The notes: a model not told the origin generated them from the sequence alone. A DNA stretch of 64,000 nt from Nitratidesulfovibrio sp. (GCF_040373385.1 NZ_JBDXXH010000002.1:62001-126000), one strand, 5' to 3'; counted from the first letter of the stretch, positions 18,517-27,960 are shown. Numbers and translations are program-made.

Positions 18517-19090
18517 CCTTTCGGGGCGGCACGCGGGACGGGCGAAACCACTGTTCCCTCGTGCGGAGGGAGAGCTACCCTTTTTGGCCGGGGGTTGTCA
18601 ACAACAGGATGCCCCTTTTGGGTGTTTTTTCGGAACGCCGTCGCTTTCAGCCTTTTGGGGCGGGCCGTCCGGGCGTGGTCCGTACCGCGAGACGGGTAGC
18701 GGCCCGGACCGCCTTGCCTCCGCCGCGCCGCCTTACCCTTGCCGGACCGCTTCCAACAGATACACCGGGTCGATGCTTGTCGTTTGTCCATTGGTGCGCT
18801 TCAGACTTCACTATTCGAGCGCGAATTGGTTTATGCGTGATTATTGAATGGCATTTAAAGGTGTCTGTTTGTGTTGCTGTGTGTACTGGAAGATATTCTT
18901 GAATGTTACTTTTTTTCAAACCAGCGGAAGGGCCGTGCATAGCTGTTTTCTGGGCTTGAGAGCGCTCCGTTATGCCTCAAGCCATTCCAAATCGTACAAA
19001 TTCCACTTATTTTTTGAGGGGGCGGCCTCTGTTGAACTCTCACCCTGCCGGGCGTTGACGGGTATGTGTTTAGCTGCTAAACACTTCCCC
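18517..19090. other. AT-richer region upstream of the MarR gene
   Basis: 574 bp. From about 18780 to 19020 the composition is clearly lower in GC than the surroundings, with A/T-rich tracts such as TTATTTTTTGAG. Although an open frame runs through it into the MarR gene, the translation is Cys/Phe-rich and unlike MarR proteins, so I treat it as non-coding promoter sequence. A MarR-type palindrome ends 6 bases before the MarR start. Confidence 0.55.
19066..19084. promoter_or_regulatory. Palindromic operator in front of marR-type gene
   Basis: GTGTTTAGCTGCTAAACAC is a perfect 9-1-9 palindrome ending 6 bases before the start codon. A copy with one changed base lies at 19610-19628 before the ABC transporter gene. 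Size and symmetry fit a MarR dimer; binding here would block transcription or translation start (autorepression). Confidence 0.8.
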
Positions 19091-19552
19091 ATGCCACAAC
19101 ATGCAGCCATCGCCGTTCTTTTCGAAAGCCTGGAAAAGACGCTGGTAACCTACTCGGAAATCGAGCGGAAAGCCTACGATTTCGGGGTGGGGATGCCGCT
19201 CTATCCGGCAGAGATGCACATGATTTCCAAGGTCCACAAGCTTGGCGGCGCCAGCATAACCGAGTTGGCCCAGCAGACGGGCGTGACCAAGGGGGCCGTG
19301 TCCATGCTGGTTTCAAAGCTGGTGCAGAAGGGCCTGCTTGAAAAGAACGTGGACCCGGACAACCGCTCGCGGGTGGTGGTCTGTACCACCGGCGCCGGCG
19401 AGCGTGCCAGCGCTAGTCACGAAGCATTCCATGCCCGCCACGACAAGGAATTCCTGGCCTGGCTGGGCACGCTGGATGAGGGCTCGTTCGCCAGCATCAA
19501 CGAGTTCGGGCGGCGGATGAGCGAGTGGATGCGCGGGTACCTTGACGAATGA
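19091..19552 (+). CDS. MarR-family transcriptional regulator
   Basis: 153 residues. Winged helix-turn-helix protein: recognition region ITELAQQTGVTKGAVSMLVS (about 57-76) and wing DPDNRSRVVVCTT, ending with a dimerisation helix. The start at 19091 (MPQHAAIAVLFES) is chosen because homology begins here and the operator lies immediately upstream. It heads an iron/metallophore uptake block and likely represses its own gene and the ABC genes through the two palindromes. The signal sensed is unknown; no iron-binding motif is evident. Confidence 0.9.
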   Translation: MPQHAAIAVLFESLEKTLVTYSEIERKAYDFGVGMPLYPAEMHMISKVHKLGGASITELAQQTGVTKGAVSMLVSKLVQKGLLEKNVDPDNRSRVVVCTTGAGERASASHEAFHARHDKEFLAWLGTLDEGSFASINEFGRRMSEWMRGYLDE

Positions 19553-19578
19553 GGCGCGTGCAGCGCTTCCACGCCAAG

Positions 19579-19600
19579 GGGTACGCGGTACCCTTTTTTG
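19579..19600 (+). terminator. Terminator after marR-type gene
   Basis: GGGTAC (19579-19584) pairs with GTACCC (19588-19593) around GCG, followed by TTTTTTG. It separates the regulator from the ABC transporter unit. Confidence 0.85.
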
Positions 19601-19609
19601 TTGGGCAGA

Positions 19610-19628
19610 GTGTTTAGCTGCTGAACAC
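19610..19628. promoter_or_regulatory. Palindromic operator in front of the ABC transporter genes
   Basis: GTGTTTAGCTGCTGAACAC differs from the site at 19066 by one base. It begins 10 bases after the terminator T-run and 32 bases before the ABC gene start, where it would cover a promoter. Confidence 0.8.
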
Positions 19629-19659
19629 TTTGGACACCACCAGTCCCGAAGGAACACGG

Positions 19660-21519
19660 ATGATCGATACGACCAGACTCCGCAAACTGTGGCAGTTGCT
19701 GCGCCCCATTCGGGGGCGGTTGCTGGCGGCCTGCGCATTGCAAGTGGTGGCGACAACCTGCGGCATGGTTCCGTTCGTGGCCGTGGTGGAGCTTGCACGG
19801 TTGCTCGACGGCCCAGGGTTGGACACAACGGAAACATGGGGCATCGCGGCCATGGTGCTGGGGGCGGTGGTCCTGCGTGTGGTGTGCTCGTTTTCCGCAG
19901 GCGCATTGACACATTTTGCTGATAACGACTTCCAGTTTCATGTACGCCACCGCATGACGGAAGTGCTGCGCCGGGCGCCGCTCGGCTGGTTTTCGGGGCA
20001 TGCATCCGGCGCGGTGAAAAAGGCCGTGCAGGACGATGTGGCAGCCATGCACCACATGGTGGCGCACACCTGTCTGGACATCGTGGGGGCGCTGGTGCTG
20101 ACGGTGCTCATTCTCGGCTACCTGGCGTCGATCCATTGGCCCCTTGCCCTGCTCACCGTCGTGCCGTGCGCCGTCAGCGTGGTCGTGTACCTGCGCCAGA
20201 TGACGGACTTTTCCCGGCACCTCGACGCCTATAATGCCCATCTCGCCGAGATAAACGCCGCCTCCGTGGAATTCGTCCACGGCATAGAGGTGGTGAAGGT
20301 GTTCGGGCGCACGCGGCAAGCCCATGACAGGCTTGCACGGGCGACACGCGCATTCCTTGATGCCTTCGGCACTTGGGTGCGCGGGCTGGTGCGTCTTTCC
20401 GCGGCCAACGAGGTGCTGCTTTCGCCGGGGGGGACATTGGCCTGGACGTGCGCGGCAGGGCTTGTGTTCGTGGCGCGCGGCGGGTTGCCGCCCGTGGATA
20501 TGTTGCCCTTCCTGCTGCTGGGCACCGGGCTTGCCGCCCCCCTCGGCACCCTGACCAGCACCGTGCCCAAGTTGCAGGGGGCGGCGGACGCAGCCGACCG
20601 CGTGGCGGCACTGCTGGGGGTTGCGCCCCTGGCCCGTCCGGCCGCACCACGAACGCCACAGGGTTCCCATATCCGCTTCGACGGGGTCAGCTTCAGCTAC
20701 GACGGCGTGCGCACCGTGCTGCATGACATCACCCTGGACCTGGTGCCCGCCACCATGACCGCGCTGGTCGGGCGTTCCGGATCGGGAAAGTCCACGCTGG
20801 CCAACCTGCTGCTGCGTTGCGCGGACCCCGCAGCGGGCCGCATCACGCTGGGCGGCGTGGACCTGCGGGACATGCCCCCCGAGGAACTGGGCCGCTACAT
20901 CGGCTTCGTGTTTCAGGAGGTGCAACTGCTGCGCGCCTCCATCCGCGACAACATCCGCCTCGCCCGGCCCGACGCACCGCAGGACGAGGTGGAGCGGGTG
21001 GCCCGTGCCGCGCACATCCACGATGTCATCGCCGCGCTGCCGTGCGGGTACGACAGCGTGATGGACGAGGACGTCCGCCTTTCCGGAGGCGAGGCCCAGC
21101 GCGTGGCCATTGCCCGTGCCCTGCTGGCCGATACCCCGGTGCTGATCCTGGACGAGGCCACCGCCTTCGCCGATCCGGCTTCCGAGGCCGAGGTGCAGCA
21201 GGCCCTGGCGACACTCGTCGCCGGGCGTACCCTGCTGGTCATTGCCCACCGGCTGGATACCATCATCGGCGCGCACCGCATCGTGGTCCTGGCTGAAGGG
21301 CGTATCGCGGAAGCGGGTACCCATGGGGAATTGCTGGAAAAGGGCGGCGACTATGCCCGGATGTGGGCCGCGCACGTGGGCGCAGAGGCCGGTGGCGATG
21401 CCGATGCGCCGCCCGTGCATCGGCGCCGGAGCGCCGCCTTGCCGGATATCGGACCAGACGGGGAGGGCCCCCGCGCTCCCGCGCCCCGACCTGCCGCGAT
21501 GCAGGAGGTGGAGGCATGA
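19660..21519 (+). CDS. ABC half-transporter (permease-ATPase fusion), siderophore-importer type
   Basis: 619 residues: an exporter-fold membrane domain (about 1-310, six helices) fused to an ATPase domain. Walker A GRSGSGKSTL near 370, signature LSGGEAQRVAIARAL near 474, Walker B VLILDEATAFADP near 493. Together with the next gene it forms a heterodimer like the YbtP/YbtQ and IrtA/IrtB pairs, which have exporter folds but import ferric siderophores; that direction is inferred from the adjacent TonB receptor. The ATG at 19660 with GAAGGA upstream is preferred to a TTG at 19630. A ~40-residue Ala/Pro tail follows the ATPase domain. Overlaps the next gene by ATGA. Confidence 0.88.
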   Translation: MIDTTRLRKLWQLLRPIRGRLLAACALQVVATTCGMVPFVAVVELARLLDGPGLDTTETWGIAAMVLGAVVLRVVCSFSAGALTHFADNDFQFHVRHRMTEVLRRAPLGWFSGHASGAVKKAVQDDVAAMHHMVAHTCLDIVGALVLTVLILGYLASIHWPLALLTVVPCAVSVVVYLRQMTDFSRHLDAYNAHLAEINAASVEFVHGIEVVKVFGRTRQAHDRLARATRAFLDAFGTWVRGLVRLSAANEVLLSPGGTLAWTCAAGLVFVARGGLPPVDMLPFLLLGTGLAAPLGTLTSTVPKLQGAADAADRVAALLGVAPLARPAAPRTPQGSHIRFDGVSFSYDGVRTVLHDITLDLVPATMTALVGRSGSGKSTLANLLLRCADPAAGRITLGGVDLRDMPPEELGRYIGFVFQEVQLLRASIRDNIRLARPDAPQDEVERVARAAHIHDVIAALPCGYDSVMDEDVRLSGGEAQRVAIARALLADTPVLILDEATAFADPASEAEVQQALATLVAGRTLLVIAHRLDTIIGAHRIVVLAEGRIAEAGTHGELLEKGGDYARMWAAHVGAEAGGDADAPPVHRRRSAALPDIGPDGEGPRAPAPRPAAMQEVEA

Positions 21520-23237
21520 TCCGGGTGCTGCGCAGCGTATCGGCGCATGCCGACCGGGATGTGGCGGCCCCCCTGCGTCTCACGGCCATGGCGGCGGTTG
21601 TCCAGGGCATCGGCTTTGCCCTGCTGGTGCCGTTCACCTCCGCCCTGCTGCGCGGGCAGGTTGCTGCGGCAGGGTGGTGGCTGGCTGGCATGGTCGGGGT
21701 GCTTGGCCTGTACGCGTGGGTGCAGTACCGGGCGCAGTTGGCCTGCTACGCAGGCGGCGAACGGTTGGCCGCCGATCTGTACGAGGCCCTTTCGCGCCAT
21801 ATCGTCCGACTGCCGCTGGGTTGGTTCGGCGGCGAGCGGGTGGGACAGGTCAGCCGCCTCATGAGCAAGGGCGTCATCGACGTCATGGGGGTGCCCGCGC
21901 ACCTGCTGCGGCCCATCGTCGGCGCCTTCGTCACCCCGGCGACCGTCCTTGTCTGCATGTTCCTGTTCGATTGGCGCGTGGCCCTGGCCGCAGCCGTCGG
22001 GGCTCCCTGCCTGTGGGGCGCCTACCGGTATGCGGGCGTGCTGGCCGCCCGGGCCGAGCACGCGGCGGACGCGGCGGGGAGCGAAGCCAACGGGCGGCTG
22101 GTGGAATTCGCGCGCATGCAGGCCGTGCTGCGCGCCTATGACAGGGGCGACAAGGGCGCAGCACTGCTGCACACGGCGCTCGAGCGGCAGCATGCCACCG
22201 GCCACGCCCTGCTGCGCACCGCCGTCCCCGGCCTGATTCTCTTTTCCGTGGTCCTGCAACTGTGCTTCACGGGCATATTGGGGCAGGGCGTGCTGCTGGT
22301 GCGTTCCGGCGCGCTGGGGCTGGCCGAACTGGTGGCGTTGCTGGTGCTGGCGGCCCGGTTCATGGAGCCCATGGTCATCGCCGCCGACCTTGGCGCGTCC
22401 GTGCGCATCGCGGGCAACACGTTGCAGCGCATGCGCATGGTGCTGGATACCCCCCCGCTGCCGGAACCCGGCCTGCCGGAGGCCATGGGTGATGATTTCG
22501 ATATCGCATTCGACGGGGTGCGTTTTGTCTACGGAACCACGCAGGTTCTGCGGGGCGTGACCCTGCACGCGAAATCCCGCGCCGTCACCGCGCTGGTGGG
22601 GCCGTCGGGAGCGGGCAAGAGCACGCTGCTCCAGTTGGCGGCCCGGTTCCGCGACGTGGACGCGGGCAACGTGCGGGTGGCCGGGGCGGATGTGCGCAAC
22701 GTGCCCGCCGATGACCTGATGCGCCGCTTCTCCTTCGTGTTCCAGAGCGTCTATCTGTACGACGCCACCATCGAGGAAAACCTGCGCATCGGCAACGAGC
22801 ACGCCACCGATGTCCAGTTGGCGGAGGTCATCCGCCGGGCCCGCATCGACGAGATGCTGGAACGCCTGCCCCTGGGCCTGGCCACCCAGGTGGGTGAGGG
22901 CGGCACGGCGCTTTCCGGCGGAGAGCGCCAGCGCATCGCCATTGGCCGCGCCATGCTGAAGGACGCCCCCATCCTGCTGCTGGACGAAGCCACGGCGGCG
23001 CTGGACCCGGAAAACCAGCGCGCCGTGCAGCAGGCCATCGACAGCCTGCGCGGTACGCGCACCATCGTCGTGATAGCCCACCGGCTCCAGACCATTCGCG
23101 ATGCCGACCACATCGTGGTGCTGGGCGCGCAGGGAACCGTTGTGGATGCCGGAAGGCACGAGGAACTTCTGGAACGTGGCGGCCTGTACGCCGATTTCTG
23201 GCGCAGGCGCGAACAGGCGCAGGGCTGGCGGCTGTAA
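21516..23237 (+). CDS. ABC half-transporter, partner of the preceding gene
   Basis: 573 residues with the same layout: membrane domain about 1-310 and ATPase domain with Walker A GPSGAGKSTL near 362, signature LSGGERQRIAIGRAM near 466, Walker B ILLLDEATAALDP. Its start overlaps the stop of the first half-transporter (ATGA), so the pair is translationally coupled and probably assembles as a heterodimer. The TonB-dependent receptor gene follows after 136 bp. Confidence 0.9.
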   Translation: MIRVLRSVSAHADRDVAAPLRLTAMAAVVQGIGFALLVPFTSALLRGQVAAAGWWLAGMVGVLGLYAWVQYRAQLACYAGGERLAADLYEALSRHIVRLPLGWFGGERVGQVSRLMSKGVIDVMGVPAHLLRPIVGAFVTPATVLVCMFLFDWRVALAAAVGAPCLWGAYRYAGVLAARAEHAADAAGSEANGRLVEFARMQAVLRAYDRGDKGAALLHTALERQHATGHALLRTAVPGLILFSVVLQLCFTGILGQGVLLVRSGALGLAELVALLVLAARFMEPMVIAADLGASVRIAGNTLQRMRMVLDTPPLPEPGLPEAMGDDFDIAFDGVRFVYGTTQVLRGVTLHAKSRAVTALVGPSGAGKSTLLQLAARFRDVDAGNVRVAGADVRNVPADDLMRRFSFVFQSVYLYDATIEENLRIGNEHATDVQLAEVIRRARIDEMLERLPLGLATQVGEGGTALSGGERQRIAIGRAMLKDAPILLLDEATAALDPENQRAVQQAIDSLRGTRTIVVIAHRLQTIRDADHIVVLGAQGTVVDAGRHEELLERGGLYADFWRRREQAQGWRL

Positions 23238-23373
23238 CGGTTGGGTCCGGCCTGCCCCGGCATTCCTGGGGGTTCGGGCAATCGTCCCTTTCTCGCATGG
23301 GGCGCAGCCTGCCATTTGCGACTGAAAACAACTCTGATTATCACCATCAACAAGAACGAACGAGGGCCAAGGG

Positions 23374-25512
23374 ATGAAGGCAAAGCAACAGTTGAAGGCA
23401 CTGGCCCATGCATCGGGGGCCGCTGTCCTGTGCATGCTGCTGGCTGGCGGGGCGGGCTTCCTGCCGGGGGGCATCGGCATTGCCCGCGCGGCGGACGCCA
23501 ACGCCACCGAACAGAAAACCTATGTGCTCGACGAGATTACCGTCAGCGCCGACAAGCGCGAGCAGAGCGTGCAGGAAGTACCGGTCAGCGTTTCGGTGAT
23601 CGGCGCCACGCAGGTCGAGGACAAGGGCGTGACGAAGACCGAGGACATCTTTCCGCTGGTGCCCAACATCTACCTGACCAAGACCGGTCCGGCGGCCGCG
23701 TTCACCACCTTCGCCACGGTGCGCGGCGTCACCTCGTCCATGGGGGGCAGCCCCGCGTTGGGCTACTACGTGGATGACGTCTATTACCCCGGCCTGGACA
23801 TGACCCTGCTGGACATCGAGCGCATCGAGGTTCTGCGCGGTCCGCAGGGCACCCTGTACGGGCGGAACACCGAGGCGGGGGTCATCAACATCATCACGAA
23901 GCAGCCCGAGAACGACTGGAAGAGCAAGCTGACCATGGACTACGGCAGCTTCAATACCCGGGGTATGCAGGGCACCGCCACCGGGGCGCTGGTGGAGGAC
24001 ACCGTCTTCTTGCGGGCCACGGGCAACTACGAGGCCTCCGACAACTACTTCACCAACAAGTTCGACGATGACGACAGCGTGAACGGCTACGAGAACTTCG
24101 ACGGCCGGTTCAAGGTGCAGGCCCTGCCTTCCTCCGACCTCGACCTGTCCGTTACCTTCGACGTGCAGAACTACCGCAGCGACGGGTACGCGGAATTCGC
24201 GCCCATCGATTCCGCCAGCCTCGCCAAAAGCGTGGACGTGGACTACGCGGGCATGGCCGAAAAGGATGCCTACGGCACGGCCATGCGCGGCGAATACGAC
24301 CTTGGCGACATGAAGCTGCTGTCCATCACCTCCGGCAGGCAGGAAAACTACCTGATGGACAACGACATCGACTTCCTGCCCATGGATCTCGTGCGCCTGA
24401 AGCTGGACAAGGAAGTGGGCCTGCTGAGCCAGGAACTGCGCCTGGTATCGGACGACAAGGCCTCGCCCCTGCAATGGCTGGCGGGTGCCTACGCCTTCTA
24501 CGAGAAGGACGACCGCGCCTACAGCACCCGCATGAACCTCGAAAACATGGGCATGACCGGCATGGGCACCCAGACCATCCGGCAGGACAGCACCACAGAC
24601 TCGCTGGGTTCGGCCCTGTTCTTCCAGACCAGCTACACGTTGTGGGAACGGCTGGAACTGACCACGGGCCTGCGCTACGACCGCATCGCCAAGGACTTCT
24701 CCTACTCCCAGCAGGACGGCGACATGCTGGGCTACGCCTCCATGGACGGCGACGAGAACAAGACCTTTGAGGCCTGGCTGCCCAAGGCGGCCATCAGCTA
24801 CAAGGCCACCGACGACATCCGCCCCTATGTCAGCGTTTCGCGCGGGTTCCGCAGCGGCGGCTTCAACGACAACGAGGAAATAGGCGAGGCCTACGACGCC
24901 GAATACACGTGGAACTACGAAGTCGGCGTGAAGACCGAGTGGCTGGACAAGCGGCTGCAAGTCAACCTGGCCCTGTTCCATATCGACTGGACCGACCGCC
25001 AGGTGGAGGTGCTGTCTTCCGGCGGCAGTTCGTACCACATCGAGAACGCGGGCGAGTCCACCAGCGACGGCGTGGAAATCGAGGCCATCGCCCGCCCCGT
25101 GCAGGGGCTGGAGCTGACCGGCAGCTACGGCTACACCCGCGCCGAATACGACGAATACTCCCCCTCCGCGTCAGAGGACTATTCGGGCAAGAACGTCATC
25201 GATTCCCCGGAATATACGGCCAGCCTCGGGGCCACCTACCGCTTCCTGGATGGCTGGTTCGCCGGGGCCACTTACCGCCGGGTGGGCAAGGTGTACTTCG
25301 ACGCCGCCAACTCCGAGTCGCAGGGCGAATACCAGACGGTCAACGTCAAGTTCGGCTACGAGCAGGAAGGCTGGGACGTCTACCTGTGGGGCCGCAACAT
25401 CTTCGACGAGGAATACGTGACCCGCGCGGTGGAAAGCGCCGCCGGTGCGGGCTGGTTCGGTCGTTCGGGCGAGCCCCAGGCCTTCGGCGTATCCGCCAGC
25501 CTGTACTTCTAG
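23374..25512 (+). CDS. TonB-dependent outer-membrane receptor
   Basis: 712 residues. Signal peptide about 1-39 ending ARA-AD; TonB box YVLDEITVSA at 50-59; plug domain to about 190 containing VRGV and LYGRNTEAGVINIIT; then a 22-strand-type barrel ending SASLYF with the terminal phenylalanine needed for assembly. It binds and imports a ferric siderophore or related chelate. The start follows an AGGG box. The upstream 136-bp gap has the AT-rich patch TGATTATCACCATCA, only loosely like half a Fur box, so iron control by Fur is not shown. Confidence 0.92.
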   Translation: MKAKQQLKALAHASGAAVLCMLLAGGAGFLPGGIGIARAADANATEQKTYVLDEITVSADKREQSVQEVPVSVSVIGATQVEDKGVTKTEDIFPLVPNIYLTKTGPAAAFTTFATVRGVTSSMGGSPALGYYVDDVYYPGLDMTLLDIERIEVLRGPQGTLYGRNTEAGVINIITKQPENDWKSKLTMDYGSFNTRGMQGTATGALVEDTVFLRATGNYEASDNYFTNKFDDDDSVNGYENFDGRFKVQALPSSDLDLSVTFDVQNYRSDGYAEFAPIDSASLAKSVDVDYAGMAEKDAYGTAMRGEYDLGDMKLLSITSGRQENYLMDNDIDFLPMDLVRLKLDKEVGLLSQELRLVSDDKASPLQWLAGAYAFYEKDDRAYSTRMNLENMGMTGMGTQTIRQDSTTDSLGSALFFQTSYTLWERLELTTGLRYDRIAKDFSYSQQDGDMLGYASMDGDENKTFEAWLPKAAISYKATDDIRPYVSVSRGFRSGGFNDNEEIGEAYDAEYTWNYEVGVKTEWLDKRLQVNLALFHIDWTDRQVEVLSSGGSSYHIENAGESTSDGVEIEAIARPVQGLELTGSYGYTRAEYDEYSPSASEDYSGKNVIDSPEYTASLGATYRFLDGWFAGATYRRVGKVYFDAANSESQGEYQTVNVKFGYEQEGWDVYLWGRNIFDEEYVTRAVESAAGAGWFGRSGEPQAFGVSASLYF

Positions 25513-25520
25513 CATCCGGT

Positions 25521-25549
25521 GCGCGGCCGGGGCTGGTACCCGGCCGCGC
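25521..25549 (+). terminator. Perfect hairpin between receptor and ECF genes
   Basis: GCGCGGCCGGG (25521-25531) pairs exactly with CCCGGCCGCGC (25539-25549), loop GCTGGTA. No T-run follows. It may stabilise the receptor mRNA end or reduce reading into ecfT rather than fully terminate. Confidence 0.5.
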
Positions 25550-25567
25550 ATCGCCGGAGTTTCACGG

Positions 25568-26314
25568 ATGTCTTTCATGTGCACGATGGCCGCGCCACGC
25601 CTGGACATACGGGCAAAACTGGCGGTGGTTGCCCTGGCGGGGCTTGTTTCCGTGATCGTTGCGGGCAGGCCGGGCATTCTTGCGCCGGTGGTCATGGCCC
25701 TGCCCGTCATGCTGCATCTGCGCCAGTGGCGCCCGGTGGCGTTGCTGGCGGGGGCCATGCCCCTGCTGTGGGGTGGGTACGTGCTGCTGGCGCAACTGGG
25801 GGGCACCGCAGGCGGGCTTGCGGCCTACCTCTGCTACTTCGGGCTGAAGGTGGCGCCGCTGGCGGCACTTTTCGCGGCCATCGGGGCCACCAGCATGCTG
25901 GGCGACCTGCTGGGCGCGCTGACCTGCGCCCGCTTGCCGCGCGACATTGTGCTTGCCATGGCGGTGACCTACCGCTTCGTGCCGACGCTGTGCGGCGAGT
26001 ACGCCTGCATCCGCGATGCCATGGCCGTGCGGGGCGTGCGCACCGGCCTGTACGGGTTGCTCACCCGGCCTTTGAAGCAGGTGGAATACATCCTGCTGCC
26101 GCTCATGATGCGCGCCACCCGTCTGGCCGACGAGCTTTCCGCATCGGCCATGACCCGTGGCGTGGAAGCCCCCGGCAGCCTGCGGCGCGATTTGCCGCTG
26201 TGGGGCCGCGCGGAATTCGTGGCGGTCTGCTGGGCAACGGTGGTGGGGGGCGGCGTAATTGGGGGCCAGATGAGGGCGCTGATGAAAGCATTGATGCGGG
26301 GACTGCTGTCATGA
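25568..26314 (+). CDS. ECF transporter T component (EcfT-like)
   Basis: 248 residues. Polytopic membrane protein with four to five hydrophobic segments and the T-component coupling signatures, seen as LPRDIVLAMAVTYRFVP and SASAMTRGVEAPG (about 190-202; the A-R-G-like coupling motif). It joins the substrate-binding S component to the ATPase pair. The start MSFMCTMAAPRLD is 55 bp after the receptor stop; starts farther upstream would overlap the receptor. Overlaps the ATPase gene by ATGA. Confidence 0.88.
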   Translation: MSFMCTMAAPRLDIRAKLAVVALAGLVSVIVAGRPGILAPVVMALPVMLHLRQWRPVALLAGAMPLLWGGYVLLAQLGGTAGGLAAYLCYFGLKVAPLAALFAAIGATSMLGDLLGALTCARLPRDIVLAMAVTYRFVPTLCGEYACIRDAMAVRGVRTGLYGLLTRPLKQVEYILLPLMMRATRLADELSASAMTRGVEAPGSLRRDLPLWGRAEFVAVCWATVVGGGVIGGQMRALMKALMRGLLS

Positions 26315-27960
26315 TCCGCCTTGCCGGGGTGACCTGTCGCTTTCCCGCATCCGCGCAGCCAGTACTGGAAGACGCGAGCCTGCACGTGCGGCGGGGCGGA
26401 TGCACGGTGCTGCTGGGGCGGAGCGGCGGGGGCAAGAGCACCGTGCTCAAGCTGGTCAGCGGCGTGGTGCCCGCCATCGTCACGGCGGGCGTGGCCGGTT
26501 CGGTGCGGGTGGCGGGTCGCGATGTGGCCGGACGCCCCCTGCATGACGTGGGGCGCGGCGTGGGCACGGTGTTTCAGGACTGCCGTTCCCAATTCTTCAT
26601 GACCCACGTGGCCGAGGAACTGGTGTTCGCCGCAGGGAACTTCGGCCTGCCGCAGGACGTCATCCGCGATCGTCTGCAACGCGCCGTGACCCTGATGGAC
26701 CTTGGCGGGCTGCTGCACAAGAGCGTGTTCCGGCTGTCCAGCGGCCAGCGCCAGCGGGTGGCCATCGCCTCGGTGGCCGTGCACGGTCCTGAGGTGGTGC
26801 TGCTGGATGAACCCTCGTCCAACCTCGATGCGGCGGGGCTGGTGCGCCTTGGCGTGTTGTTGCGAACCCTGCGGGAAGAAGGCGCCACCATCCTGGTGGC
26901 CGATCATCGCACCAACTACCTGCGCGACGTGGCCGACGGGGCCGCCTGCGTGGCGAATGGCCGCATCCGGCCCGTGGAAGACCTGGCCGGTGCCCTTGGC
27001 GAGCGCGCGGACGTGGCGGTCGGCGCTGGGCTGTCAGGTGGGGCATGGTCGGGGGCGGCGGCCCTTGCGTCCCCCCGTGCACCCGGCATGTCCGGTTCGC
27101 CGCCCCTGCTGGAGTTGCGCAAGGTATCCCTGCGACTGCGCGGCACGCGCGTGATTGACGCCGCCGACTGCACCCTGCACGCGGGCGAGGTGGTGGCCCT
27201 GACCGGTGACAACGGGGCAGGCAAGACCACGTTGCTGCGCGCCCTGTGCGGGCTGTTGCGTCCGGCGTCGGGCAACATCCTGATCAACGGCGCGCGGGCG
27301 GGCAGCCGGGAACGGCGCAGGCGTTGCGCCGTGGTCATGCAGGACCCGGATTATCAGCTGTTCACCGAATCCGTGGCCCACGAACTGCGCCTGGGCAACG
27401 AGGGGCTGCCCGACCTTGACGCCCGCGTGGCGGCCCAGGCCGGACGCTTCGGCCTTTCCGGGCTGCTCGACCGGCACCCTGGCGCGCTTTCCATGGGCGA
27501 GAAGCAGCGCACCCTGATCGCCGCCGTCCTGATGGCGGGCAGGGATATCGTCCTGCTGGACGAACCCACCAGCGGCATGGACCATGCCCGCATGCTGCAA
27601 CTGGCCGACGTGGTGCGCGAACTGGCCGGGCAGGGAAAGCTGGTCTTCGTCGTGACCCATGATGCCGACTTCGTGCAGCAGGCCTGCACGCGTACCCTGT
27701 GCCTGCGCGGCGGGCGCATCCTGTCCCGCGAAGTTGATGGAGTGCCGCTGGGCAAGGCCCTGCGGCAAACGGTTGTGCCCGGCGTTGCCTGTGGAGATTG
27801 CAACAACGACGCACTGCGCTTTCCGAACAACAACGACGCCTGCGACGTCCTGAACCATGACAACGCGTACCGCGCCCCCAACCATGACGACGCGTACCGC
27901 GTCTTGAACCATGACGGCACGTTCCGTGCCTGGCCCACCCGCAAGGAAGTACTGCCATGA
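26311..27960 (+). CDS. ECF transporter duplicated ATPase (EcfA-A' fusion)
   Basis: 549 residues with two complete ABC ATPase domains. First: Walker A GRSGGGKSTV near 37, signature LSSGQRQRV near 144, VVLLDEPSSNLD. Second: Walker A GDNGAGKTTL near 299, signature LSMGEKQRT near 393, IVLLDEPTSGMD. It energises the EcfT/S importer. The last ~60 residues are an Asn/Asp/His-rich tail of about five 8-9-residue repeats (NHDNAYRAP type) encoded by 27-bp direct repeats (starts 27853, 27880, 27907), not part of ABC ATPases. Coupled by ATGA overlaps to both neighbours. Confidence 0.92.
   Translation: MIRLAGVTCRFPASAQPVLEDASLHVRRGGCTVLLGRSGGGKSTVLKLVSGVVPAIVTAGVAGSVRVAGRDVAGRPLHDVGRGVGTVFQDCRSQFFMTHVAEELVFAAGNFGLPQDVIRDRLQRAVTLMDLGGLLHKSVFRLSSGQRQRVAIASVAVHGPEVVLLDEPSSNLDAAGLVRLGVLLRTLREEGATILVADHRTNYLRDVADGAACVANGRIRPVEDLAGALGERADVAVGAGLSGGAWSGAAALASPRAPGMSGSPPLLELRKVSLRLRGTRVIDAADCTLHAGEVVALTGDNGAGKTTLLRALCGLLRPASGNILINGARAGSRERRRRCAVVMQDPDYQLFTESVAHELRLGNEGLPDLDARVAAQAGRFGLSGLLDRHPGALSMGEKQRTLIAAVLMAGRDIVLLDEPTSGMDHARMLQLADVVRELAGQGKLVFVVTHDADFVQQACTRTLCLRGGRILSREVDGVPLGKALRQTVVPGVACGDCNNDALRFPNNNDACDVLNHDNAYRAPNHDDAYRVLNHDGTFRAWPTRKEVLP
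27853..27933. repeat. 27-bp direct repeats in the ECF ATPase tail
   Basis: AACCATGAC recurs at 27853, 27880 and 27907 with matching flanks, three units of nine codons; two more diverged units lie just upstream. The repeats add NHDxAYR-like peptide units. Confidence 0.85.

Noticed and set aside
18848..19090. Extended N-terminus of the MarR protein
   Set aside because: The extra residues are Cys/Phe-rich and unlike the family; a palindromic operator sits inside this stretch.
23300..23373. Fur box before the TonB-dependent receptor
   Set aside because: TGATTATCACCATCA matches only loosely; symmetry with the second half is lacking.
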